The notes beneath the pieces are model-generated. The model saw nothing but the letters and a program-made list of their open reading frames with translations. It was not told the DNA's origin and did not search any database. This document shows, one piece after another, positions 1 to 5,433 of a DNA stretch of 5,595 nucleotides. The DNA is from Paenibacillus sp. UBA6285 (GTDB lineage Bacteria > Bacillota > Bacilli > Paenibacillales > Paenibacillaceae). The translations under genes were made by a program, and so were the position numbers. The DNA is taken from contig DJUJ01000034.1 in the NCBI GenBank assembly GCA_002438345.1, forward strand, positions 1-5,595. The letters are read 5' to 3'. Numbering within the stretch: position 1 is the stretch's first letter; each line of letters opens with the position of its first letter.

Positions 1-1
1 T

Positions 2-118
2 GCAGAAGTCTCTTAATTCATTGATATACCAATATTCCTTATTTCGGATGCTGTGACCTTCAAAAAAATGAATGGACTGCGTCTTATTTACTTTGCCTTT
101 TTTACAATAACTGCAGAT
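2..118 (-). pseudogene. Partial ORF with CxxC motif, possibly frameshifted, runs off left edge
   Basis: An open frame of 39 codons runs from just after a TAA through the left edge. It reads ICSYCKKGKVNKTQSIHFFE and then about 19 more residues including EYWYINELRDFC. It has a zinc-ribbon-like CSYC pair and protein-like composition, but no start codon in frame. An ATG at 127-129 opens a different frame (MKIKSAVIVKKAK, then stop). Adding one base in the A-run at 118-120 would join ATG to this frame as MKIKICSYCKKGK, so a one-base deletion or a sequencing error is possible. There is no Shine-Dalgarno sequence before that ATG, which weakens the case. I do not recognise the family. The rest of this cassette (119-225) shows nothing convincing. 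Confidence 0.3.
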
Positions 119-219
119 TTAATTTTCATGGGAGCTTAATAAAATAAGCAGTCTGCGGTAGCCTGCTCAACAATATGTGATATGAATTATTGAGGGTCTT
201 TATGGTGTTCGCTGATTTC

Positions 220-382
220 ATATAACGTTCTTTGTTCTCGATGTCCCACCACCTTAAAGGAGCACATGCGACTGATCGCGACGCGGTTAGGTGGTGCAGG
301 TGTGTCGCCTGATTCACTTCCTCGAAGTTACTTCTGGCAGATCAAGGGCCGTATGGCCCGCAGCACTAATATTGTGTTAGGC
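220..382 (-). repeat. attC-like recombination site A, downstream of GNAT gene; weak L stem
   Basis: On the minus strand R'' is GCCTAAC (376-382) and R' is GTTATAT (220-226), the latter belonging to the next cassette. Hairpin A has CACCACC...TTAA pairing with TTAGGTGGTG. Hairpin C is GGGCC-GTAT-GGCCC, with the conserved ATCAAGG before it and GCAGC after it. Hairpin B is only partly paired. Unlike the other sites, the inner L boxes (TTGTTCTCG on the left, CACTAATATT on the right) do not pair well, so this copy may be less active. Confidence 0.75.
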
Positions 383-418
383 GATGCCGCAGTGAGACAC
401 TTTCTAATTTCTTGGAAC

Positions 419-1261
419 TTAGATTTTGTAGTTATAATTTATTAAATAATTTGAAATGACTTGCTTGTTTTCATGCCACCATAATATCGGCACTTCTCCA
501 ACTTTATTAAAGCCTAATTTACTAGCCAACTGGTTAGATGCATTATTGCCAGAATCACAATCCCAATAAGGAATTAACTTATGTTGCCTACTTTGTTTAA
601 TAAATTCCTGACACAGAGTAAGAGCCAAACCTTGTTTCCTATAATCTGAAAGTGTAATTATGTCTGGTTCAATATACCCTCCACCCAAATAGAAGGTGTT
701 ACATGCGCTTACAAAACCAGATTCATTCAAAAAACAGTAACCAAATGCTCTTTCAAGATATACCTCCGCTGAATCCCAAAGCAAGGCATACGAATCATCA
801 ATTTCCTTTACATATCTTTCATATAACTTCTCATTAATTCTCGTTAAGGGGAATTCTCCAGATTGAACATGATGTTCATCAGGAGCTGTTGTAGTGTCAC
901 TAAAAATATAATGGGTTCTTCTTAGCTCTACTGTATTGTCATTCAATGGGGCTTTAATAATAGAGAGCCAAGTATTTGAAGAAAAATATAAATCATAAAA
1001 ATTAGCGTGATTAGCTGGATTGGCTAAAAAATCAAGCAAGGAGCGATTGAAAGTTTGATCTTCTTCTTCTCCAAAAAGATAATACTTCCCCCCATGACTA
1101 GCAACTAATCCAGCAGTTGGATTGTCAAAATTATTAACGAAAATCTTTCCTGTTTGATTAAGATCAATGACAGATTGAACAAATACAAAGATAAATTCAT
1201 CTTCTTTATGGGCTATAATATGGCTTATCTTGTAGTACTCATTTGTTTTTAGTTCTATCAT
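419..1261 (-). CDS. GNAT-family N-acetyltransferase (GNAT_acetyltran-type)
   Basis: This 280-residue protein probably transfers an acetyl group from acetyl-CoA to a small amine-bearing substrate in the cytoplasm; the substrate is unknown. The C-terminal GNAT core is visible. Motif A is ITLSDYRKQGLALTLCQEFI (about 202-221), with the acetyl-CoA pyrophosphate-binding R-x-x-G-x-A pattern RKQGLA. This is followed by PYWDCDSGN (231-239) and the motif-B-like NNASNQLASKLGF (about 239-251). The N-terminal ~140 residues are less conserved, as in the two-part GNAT_acetyltran family (PF12746, from memory). The start ATG has AGAGAGG 11 bases upstream. The gene ends 36 bases before its attC-like site and forms one cassette with it. 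No signal peptide or membrane segment is seen. The fold is fairly sure; the specificity is not known. Confidence 0.85.
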   Translation of the reverse strand: MIELKTNEYYKISHIIAHKEDEFIFVFVQSVIDLNQTGKIFVNNFDNPTAGLVASHGGKYYLFGEEEDQTFNRSLLDFLANPANHANFYDLYFSSNTWLSIIKAPLNDNTVELRRTHYIFSDTTTAPDEHHVQSGEFPLTRINEKLYERYVKEIDDSYALLWDSAEVYLERAFGYCFLNESGFVSACNTFYLGGGYIEPDIITLSDYRKQGLALTLCQEFIKQSRQHKLIPYWDCDSGNNASNQLASKLGFNKVGEVPILWWHENKQVISNYLINYNYKI

Positions 1262-1291
1262 GTTTTATCATTCCTCTCTTCCAGTGGTTTC

Positions 1292-1450
1292 GCCTAACGT
1301 TTGTGCATTCCTGACGTTCAAGCGGCTTAAGTGACCAAAGGGAACGGGTCGTCAGACTTAGCCGATTGAATGTATCGCCTGATTCCGCATCTTTGAGATT
1401 CTTCTTAGCGATCAAGGGCGTATGCCCGCAGTAGGAATGCGATGTTATCG
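1292..1450 (-). repeat. attC-like recombination site B, downstream of VOC gene
   Basis: On the minus strand R'' is CGATAAC (1444-1450) and R' is GTTAGGC (1292-1298). L boxes GCATTCC and GGAATGC pair perfectly. Hairpin A has TTCAA (1317-1321) with TTGAA (1366-1370) and CGGCT (1323-1327) with AGCCG (1360-1364). Hairpin B closes with ATCGC/GCGAT. Hairpin C is GGGC-GTAT-GCCC. The left half is nearly identical to site D, while the right half differs. GC content is clearly higher than in the flanking genes. Confidence 0.85.
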
Positions 1451-1504
1451 GATGTTCTGGCCCTCTTCGAAACTTCTTTCACTTAATCTTTAGACTCTAA
1501 CGAT

Positions 1505-1897
1505 TTACTGTTTCTTACCGACAGCAATCCATCTTCTATCTATATCTTCAAATACAAATTCCTTATTGTTATAATCTGTTGTTGCTAGAGGTCTTATGAT
1601 CTTAACCCCTAGCTTCTTAAAATCTTTCTCCATCTCCTCTTGATTATCTGTTATAAAATATGCATCATACCCGTATCCATGTATCTCTCGATTAGGTACT
1701 ATATACTCTTTATTTGATCTTGTTAATACTATCTCTATTTGATCCCTATATAGACAAATATGTGGTTCAAATGATTCAAGATAACTTACTGCTCTAAAGC
1801 CAATATGTTCATAGAATTCTGCTGTCTTGCTCATATCTGAGCTTGGGAAAATCTGAAGCAAATTAGTAAACCCTCTAGTAACCATATATCTCATCAT
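1505..1897 (-). CDS. VOC superfamily (glyoxalase / bleomycin-resistance-like) protein
   Basis: This 130-residue protein has the vicinal-oxygen-chelate fold. It opens with FTNLLQIFPSSDMSKTAEFY (about 10-29), the first beta-alpha unit in which a strand is followed by a helix ending in AEFYEHIGF. PHICLYRDQIEIVLT (45-59) follows, then a second module GYDAYFITDNQEEMEKDF (76-93), and EFVFEDIDRRWIAVGKK (113-129) closes the fold. The family includes glyoxalases, dioxygenases and drug-binding proteins such as bleomycin and fosfomycin resistance proteins. Short single-domain members often act as dimers, and the substrate cannot be told here. The start is ambiguous: ATG codons 1, 2 and 5 all follow AAGAAGGG. 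Codon 5 (position 1885) gives MVTRGFTNLLQ, which looks most like a family start but has a long spacer of about 12 bases. The gene lies in a cassette now fused to the upstream methyltransferase cassette by loss of half of site C. Confidence 0.82.
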   Translation of the reverse strand: MMRYMVTRGFTNLLQIFPSSDMSKTAEFYEHIGFRAVSYLESFEPHICLYRDQIEIVLTRSNKEYIVPNREIHGYGYDAYFITDNQEEMEKDFKKLGVKIIRPLATTDYNNKEFVFEDIDRRWIAVGKKQ

Positions 1898-1984
1898 CCC
1901 TTCTTGTAAGGTTTCAATTCTAAATAGTCATCCAAGTTAAAGAATGACTTTATAATGGGGTTGTTATTACTTTGCCTGAATTTC

Positions 1985-2075
1985 CAATAACGTTGTCGGA
2001 TTCTCGAACCCGAGAGGCTTAAGACAGTGCAACTGCCGGGTCGGAGACTTAAGTCCCTTCTTCTTCGAATTAACC
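1985..2075 (-). repeat. Truncated attC-like site C between methyltransferase and VOC genes
   Basis: The left half is typical: CAATAAC, then GTT, then a 19-base block at 2005-2023 (CGAACCCGAGAGGCTTAAG) identical to site E, and then CGGGTCGGAGACTTA. From about 2052 the element departs from the others. The 3' arm of hairpin A, most of B, hairpin C, L'' and R'' are all missing. Only a CTTCTTCGAA stretch resembles the B loop of other copies. The methyltransferase stop lies just 30 bases further on. The site cannot form the outer stem and is probably dead. GACTTAAGTC (2046-2055) is a new perfect palindrome at the break. Confidence 0.75.
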
Positions 2076-2105
2076 CACCAAAACTGCCCTTAATAAATCA
2101 TTCAA

Positions 2106-2729
2106 TTACATCTTTCTTAAATTCAAAATCTCCGCTCTTTCTAAATCTTCAAATTCTACTCCACCTTTATCGATATAATAAGAACTATGATATTTCTCAA
2201 AATGAATGCCGGATGGCATTTCATTAATATTTATAAATCCATATTCTTTAGCTTCTTCAATTAATTTATTATACGTATATACCTTCTTCTTTCCTTCCCG
2301 GTCTCTAAAGTTAGACAAATGAAATGGCAAGATTGACATGATACCTCCACTCTTTAATGTTCTCTTAGCCTCTTCAAATAGAGTGAATCTATGAAATCCA
2401 TTTCCATGTAAAACATCATAATACATGATCATATCAAAGGAATTGTCAGAAAAATTCAAACTATAATCCTTATTACCAGCTGCAACAATAATATTTGATA
2501 ACCCTTCGTCTTGAGCGACCTTGGAAACATACTTAAGACAGTCTTTATTGATATCGACAGCAAATACATTCCCTTGACTACTTCCTAAAAATCTTGATGC
2601 AGCAAATGTATAATGGCCAAATCCACAACCATAATCTAAAAAATTAGCATTATTCGAAAGTCCGAGATCATGAAAGAGATTGATACCTTCTTTTTTCTCC
2701 CATAGTTTTACTTTCTCGTGTATTGTCAC
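2106..2729 (-). CDS. Class I SAM-dependent methyltransferase
   Basis: This 207-residue cytoplasmic protein has a Rossmann-like methyltransferase core. Motif I is FLDYGCGFG (30-38), the glycine-rich loop that binds S-adenosylmethionine. VFAVDIN (55-61) carries the acidic residue that usually holds the ribose. FDMIMYYDVLH (98-108) is motif IV, and AKRTLKSGGIMSI is the post-IV strand-helix region. This is the methyltransferase-11/25 type that acts on small molecules or lipids; the acceptor is unknown. The GTG at 2727-2729 is chosen as the start because AAAGGAG lies exactly 8 bases upstream. An ATG eight codons earlier (2753) is in frame but has no ribosome-binding site and would place the AAAGGAG inside the gene. 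Its cassette begins with GTTATCCGAAA but has lost its own R'' box, because site C is truncated. Length is normal for a single-domain enzyme. Confidence 0.87.
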   Translation of the reverse strand: MTIHEKVKLWEKKEGINLFHDLGLSNNANFLDYGCGFGHYTFAASRFLGSSQGNVFAVDINKDCLKYVSKVAQDEGLSNIIVAAGNKDYSLNFSDNSFDMIMYYDVLHGNGFHRFTLFEEAKRTLKSGGIMSILPFHLSNFRDREGKKKVYTYNKLIEEAKEYGFININEMPSGIHFEKYHSSYYIDKGGVEFEDLERAEILNLRKM

Positions 2730-2737
2730 TTTGATAT

Positions 2738-2744
2738 CTCCTTT
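2738..2744 (-). promoter_or_regulatory. Ribosome binding site that sets the methyltransferase GTG start
   Basis: The minus strand reads AAAGGAG, then an 8-base spacer, then GTG. This is close to the ideal Firmicutes spacing and favours GTG over the upstream in-frame ATG. Confidence 0.75.
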
Positions 2745-2781
2745 GATCTTCATCTTGTTTTATGTCTATATAAGGAATTTC

Positions 2782-2941
2782 GGATAACGTTGCACATTCC
2801 TGACGTTCAAGCAGCTTAAGTGACCAAAGGGAACGGGTCGTCAGACTTAGCTGGTTGAATGTGTCGTCTGAATAAGCTTCTCCGATATCCCTCTTGGCGA
2901 CCAAGGAGCGTCAGTGACGATGTAGGAATGCAGTGTTATCC
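2782..2941 (-). repeat. attC-like recombination site D, downstream of GyrI-like gene
   Basis: On the minus strand R'' is GGATAAC (2935-2941) and R' is GTTATCC (2782-2788). The two agree here because the neighbouring cassettes happen to share the same box. L boxes are CATTCC/GGAATG. Hairpin A has TTCAA/TTGAA and CAGCT (2812-2816) with AGCTG (2849-2853). Hairpin B closes with GTCG/CGAC. Hairpin C is atypical: CGTC-AGT-GACG replaces the usual GGGCC/GGCCC. Its left half is nearly identical to site B. Confidence 0.85.
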
Positions 2942-2980
2942 GATGGACTTGCCCTCTTCGACTTGCTGAATATTCTTTGA

Positions 2981-3469
2981 TTATTCGTTTTCTCGTTTTT
3001 CAAATGGAAAATATAAATATAACTCTCCATTCGTTTCTTCTGGGTTGTAATATTCATGTACTGCCCCAACTATCGAGTAATTGTTATCTGGTAAATACTC
3101 ATGAATCATATAATTAAACTTTTCTTGATATGTACTCTGATTGCATTTAACAACCGCATACTTATAAGATGGAATAGTCCACTTTGTCCAGCCTGTTGGA
3201 GCAGTAGCGTTCTCAAACACTTCACAACCAGCTAGATATTTACCTTGATCTGTCCACCGTTCAAAGCTTTCTGAAATATCACTCATGGCACCCCATATGC
3301 CAACTATATTACCTTCATTATTAGACTTGGCTAACTCTCGAATCTCTTCAAATTTATTATTTGCTTCTTGCCAAATCGCTGGTATCCAATTATGACTTTC
3401 GGCTGATAGGCCTTGTCCTAGCTTACCGATAACAATAAATGATTTCTTTTCTTCAATGTATACGGGCAT
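2981..3469 (-). CDS. GyrI-like small-molecule-binding domain protein (AraC effector-binding type)
   Basis: This 162-residue protein is a stand-alone GyrI-like / AraC effector-binding domain (SHS2 duplication fold). The N-terminal strand YIEEKKSFIVIGKLG is typical of the family. Residues 55-84 (IVGIWGAMSD...YLAGCEVFE) form the central part. GWTKWTIPSYKYAVVKCN (93-110) corresponds to the family's short strand before the second helix. The end, AVHEYYNPEE (136-145) then LYLYFPFEK (150-158), has the conserved Glu-Tyr and closing strand. Relatives bind hydrophobic or cationic drugs, inhibit gyrase or hydrolyse reactive toxins. Which applies here cannot be decided. There is no DNA-binding domain, so it is not itself a transcription factor. 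The start ATG has AGGAG 8 bases upstream. It is the only gene of its cassette. Confidence 0.83.
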   Translation of the reverse strand: MPVYIEEKKSFIVIGKLGQGLSAESHNWIPAIWQEANNKFEEIRELAKSNNEGNIVGIWGAMSDISESFERWTDQGKYLAGCEVFENATAPTGWTKWTIPSYKYAVVKCNQSTYQEKFNYMIHEYLPDNNYSIVGAVHEYYNPEETNGELYLYFPFEKRENE

Positions 3470-3520
3470 TTCACATACTCCTGACCTATTATTTTTTAAA
3501 TATTACCCTGCAAGTCTTTC

Positions 3521-3679
3521 GGATAACGTTGTTGCATTCACGAACCCGAGAGGCTTAAGTGAGCGTAGCGAACGGGTCGAAGACTTAGCCTCGCAGGGTT
3601 GTCTGACTGATCCACTTCCCCGAAATTCCTCGGGCAGACCAAGGGCCGTTAGGCCCACAGCATGAATGCGGTGTTAGGC
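3521..3679 (-). repeat. attC-like recombination site E, downstream of UPF0158 gene
   Basis: This is the clearest copy. On the minus strand R'' is GCCTAAC (3673-3679) and R' is GTTATCC (3521-3527). L boxes GCATTCA (3534-3540) and TGAATGC (3663-3669) pair perfectly. Hairpin A has AACCC (3543-3547) with GGGTT (3596-3600) and GAGGC (3550-3554) with GCCTC (3588-3592). Hairpin B has GTCTG (3601-3605) with CAGAC (3635-3639) and CCCGA with TCGGG inside. Hairpin C has GGGCC (3643-3647) with GGCCC (3652-3656) around a GTTA loop. Confidence 0.88.
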
Positions 3680-3693
3680 GAAGTTTCCTTGAG

Positions 3694-4155
3694 TTAACCC
3701 TCAAAAGCTTTATCATCATTCAGGACGATCTTTATTCCTTCATATTCCAATTGTTCTAATATTTTTTTCATATTTCTTTCTTCTTTAAAATCGAACCATC
3801 TATTTCTTTCATCTGGAAATCTATTTAATGTGTCTTTAAATCTTCTAAATACGCCTTTGTTGCCTTGTAACGAATTTAGAACAATATTTTTAGTTTTTAC
3901 ATTAGTTATGGATTGTACAAATTCAACCATTTCATCAAAAGCTTCTGAAGATTCAATTCTTGGGACTCTTATGTACTTATCTCCAAATGCTTCTTCTATT
4001 GATAAAGACAATTCATCATCAATATCTATATAGTCACTCATAAATACAACTTCTCCAGATTCAGCATCCAGAAAATAAGAGTGTTCTAAGTTGTTATCTT
4101 CGAAAGCAGATACAAGCTCTTGAAATTGTAGTCTTGATAATTTTATTTCTTTCAT
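3694..4155 (-). CDS. UPF0158 family protein
   Basis: This 153-residue acidic protein belongs to the uncharacterised UPF0158 family. Family landmarks are the strand pair YFLDAESGEVVFMSD (27-41), an acidic stretch, then YIRVPRIESSEAFDEMVEFV (61-80), the Gly-x-Phe-Arg-Arg-Phe-Lys block GVFRRFKDTL (101-110) with RFPDERNRWFDFKEER (112-127), and a C-terminal helix. The biochemical role is unknown; members are small soluble proteins and several occur in mobile or accessory regions. The start ATG has AAGAAGGG 8 bases upstream. The stop lies 14 bases before the attC-like site, so the gene fills its 674-bp cassette tightly. Family assignment is from memory of the motif order. Confidence 0.82.
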   Translation of the reverse strand: MKEIKLSRLQFQELVSAFEDNNLEHSYFLDAESGEVVFMSDYIDIDDELSLSIEEAFGDKYIRVPRIESSEAFDEMVEFVQSITNVKTKNIVLNSLQGNKGVFRRFKDTLNRFPDERNRWFDFKEERNMKKILEQLEYEGIKIVLNDDKAFEG

Positions 4156-4194
4156 GGTTTGATCCCTTCTTTAATAAAATCTCTTCGCACTTTC

Positions 4195-4341
4195 GCCTAA
4201 CGTTTAGGTATTCACGACGTCCATTCCCCTTAGATAGCTCTTATCTTAGGGGAATGGATGTATCTGCCTGAATTCTCTTCATCGAAAATACTTCAGGCAG
4301 ATCAAGGGCCGATGGCCCGCAGCGCGAATACCGTGTTATGT
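4195..4341 (-). repeat. attC-like recombination site F, downstream of two-domain GNAT gene
   Basis: On the minus strand R'' is ACATAAC (4335-4341) and R' is GTTAGGC (4195-4201). The L boxes changed on both sides to GGTATTC (4207-4213) and GAATACC (4326-4332), which still pair. Hairpin A has 11 perfect pairs (4220-4230 with 4248-4258) and a further AGATA/TATCT. Hairpin B has ATCTGCCTGAA (4262-4272) with TTCAGGCAGAT (4292-4302), perfect over 11 bp. Hairpin C is GGGCC-GAT-GGCCC. At 147 bp it is the shortest complete copy. Confidence 0.87.
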
Positions 4342-4388
4342 GCAGTTGCCCTCTTCTTTGAAATGCTCACAGGAATTTCTAATCCTAA

Positions 4389-5168
4389 TTATTGATTTCT
4401 TTCATATTTCATAATGATTTGGTTGTAATAGGTTTGGAAGCCTAATTTTTTGTACATATTTATCGCTTCATTGCATGATCTTAGCGTAACTAAACTTACG
4501 CCTTTATCTCGTAAACCACATAATGCAGTAACACTTACTGCTGTGCCAATTCCACGTTTTCGATATTCAGATAATGTTGATACAAATTCTATTGAACCTT
4601 TGTTTCCATTTTGAATTGTTGCTGAAGTCGCTACTGGCTTTCCTTCAAAGTATGCCAAATAAAAAACAATGTTATCTGCGCCTAACCAAGAATAGTATTT
4701 ATCGGTGCTCAACAAATCCCAACCATGCAAAGCTTTATTAACAGTATGGATCCAATCCTTAAACTCTTCCAATGATTGTACTCTACTGACTTTAATATAT
4801 TGTGGGCATTCTGGAAATTTTAGTGCATCATCTAAACATAATGCCATTCCAGGTTCATCATCACCAAGACATACAAAACCTTTCGTTAATAAAGTTTCTT
4901 TTAGGTTGTCAGGAGTTGATTCTGGATTAATAACCCACCACGCTGGGATTATTCCTTCTTCTATACCTTTTATAATCGTTTCAATACTAACCTCAATATT
5001 CTCTTTATGTAACGATGCCCTATATATAATAGACGGACCTGAACATGAGGGTTTGGGAATAATCCATTCAACATCTTCTTCATGACAAATAATTTCACAG
5101 TTTAGCGAAAAACTCCGAAAATAAATTTCCATTCCTTCTACGATAGACCTAATAATGAACCGATTCAT
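4389..5168 (-). CDS. Two-domain GNAT-family N-acetyltransferase
   Basis: This 259-residue protein probably transfers acetyl from acetyl-CoA to a small molecule or peptide in the cytoplasm. The C-terminal catalytic domain starts near residue 125. It shows YLAYFEGKPVATSAT (170-184), motif A IEFVSTLSEYRKRGIGTAVS (193-212) with the R-x-x-G-I-G pyrophosphate loop, and a closing NEAINMYKKLGFQTYY (233-248). The N-terminal part (about 1-120), with AWWVINPESTPDNLKETLLTKGF (76-98) followed by MALCLD, looks like a degenerate GNAT half, as in tandem GNAT proteins. The start is ATG at 5166-5168, with GGGAGG 6 bases upstream. A TTG two codons earlier directly abuts the GGGAGG and is unlikely. The gene is the sole one of its cassette. 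Substrate unknown. Confidence 0.86.
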   Translation of the reverse strand: MNRFIIRSIVEGMEIYFRSFSLNCEIICHEEDVEWIIPKPSCSGPSIIYRASLHKENIEVSIETIIKGIEEGIIPAWWVINPESTPDNLKETLLTKGFVCLGDDEPGMALCLDDALKFPECPQYIKVSRVQSLEEFKDWIHTVNKALHGWDLLSTDKYYSWLGADNIVFYLAYFEGKPVATSATIQNGNKGSIEFVSTLSEYRKRGIGTAVSVTALCGLRDKGVSLVTLRSCNEAINMYKKLGFQTYYNQIIMKYERNQ

Positions 5169-5227
5169 ATTCAACCTCCCAGTTAGGTTAACATTGCTTT
5201 ATGATTTTTAGATTTTAGGGAAATTGC

Positions 5228-5398
5228 ACATAACGTTCTCTGCATTCACGAATACTCACTGACTTAAGGCCGTAAGGCCGGGTGCGCTTGCGCACTTAGT
5301 CAGTGCAGTATTGTCCGCCTGATCCAACTTCCCCCGATATCCCTCGGTGCGGACCAAGGGACGGTCTGCCGGCCCGCAGCGTGAATGCGATGTTAGCT
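5228..5398 (-). repeat. attC-like recombination site G, downstream of broken right-edge gene
   Basis: On the minus strand R'' is AGCTAAC (5392-5398) and R' is GTTATGT (5228-5234). L boxes GCATTCACG (5242-5250) and CGTGAATGC (5380-5388) pair perfectly over 9 bp. Hairpin A is branched. Its base is AATACT/AGTATT and CACTGACT.../AGTCAGTG, enclosing two small hairpins: GGCC-GTAA-GGCC (5268-5279) and GTGCGC-TT-GCGCAC (5282-5295). Hairpin B closes with GTCCGC/GCGGAC and an inner CCGA/TCGG. Hairpin C is a GGGnCGG/CCGGCCC stem. It is the longest copy at 171 bp. Confidence 0.88.
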
Positions 5399-5433
5399 GA
5401 AGTCAACCGCTTCTCGATATACTATCATAATTA

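Noticed and set aside
126..317. Minus-strand ORF of 63 codons, with an inner ATG at 221 giving a 31-residue peptide
   Set aside because: Its first half lies inside attC-like site A, neither start has a Shine-Dalgarno sequence and the composition resembles no family.
2027..2227. Plus-strand ORF of 66 codons
   Set aside because: It covers the truncated site C and the antisense of the methyltransferase end, with low-complexity Leu-rich sequence.
2668..2904. Minus-strand ORF of 78 codons upstream of the methyltransferase
   Set aside because: It overlaps site D and the methyltransferase start in another frame. The AAAGGAG is explained by the GTG start.
3485..3520. TTGCAG, 16 bases, TAATAG on the minus strand before the GyrI-like gene, as a promoter
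   Set aside because: The -10 would sit almost on the AGGAG, leaving hardly any leader, and AT-rich sequence makes such matches common.
3456..3665. Plus-strand ORF of 69 codons
   Set aside because: It runs through site E, and its Arg/Ser/Pro-rich sequence is what the folded GC-rich repeat gives by chance.
3830..4033. Plus-strand ORF of 67 codons
   Set aside because: It is antisense to the UPF0158 gene and has no ribosome binding site or recognisable motif.
4195..4341. Site hairpins as rho-independent terminators
   Set aside because: None of the stems is followed by a run of T on the minus strand at the right distance.
4705..5085. Plus-strand ORF of 126 codons
   Set aside because: It is antisense to the GNAT gene, which has clear motifs and a good ribosome binding site; the plus-strand frame has no family features.
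220..5398. Repeats as MITEs, tRNA-like genes or a CRISPR array
   Set aside because: Ends of one copy do not form matching terminal repeats, no target duplications are seen, spacing is set by whole genes, and there is no acceptor or T-loop signature of tRNA.
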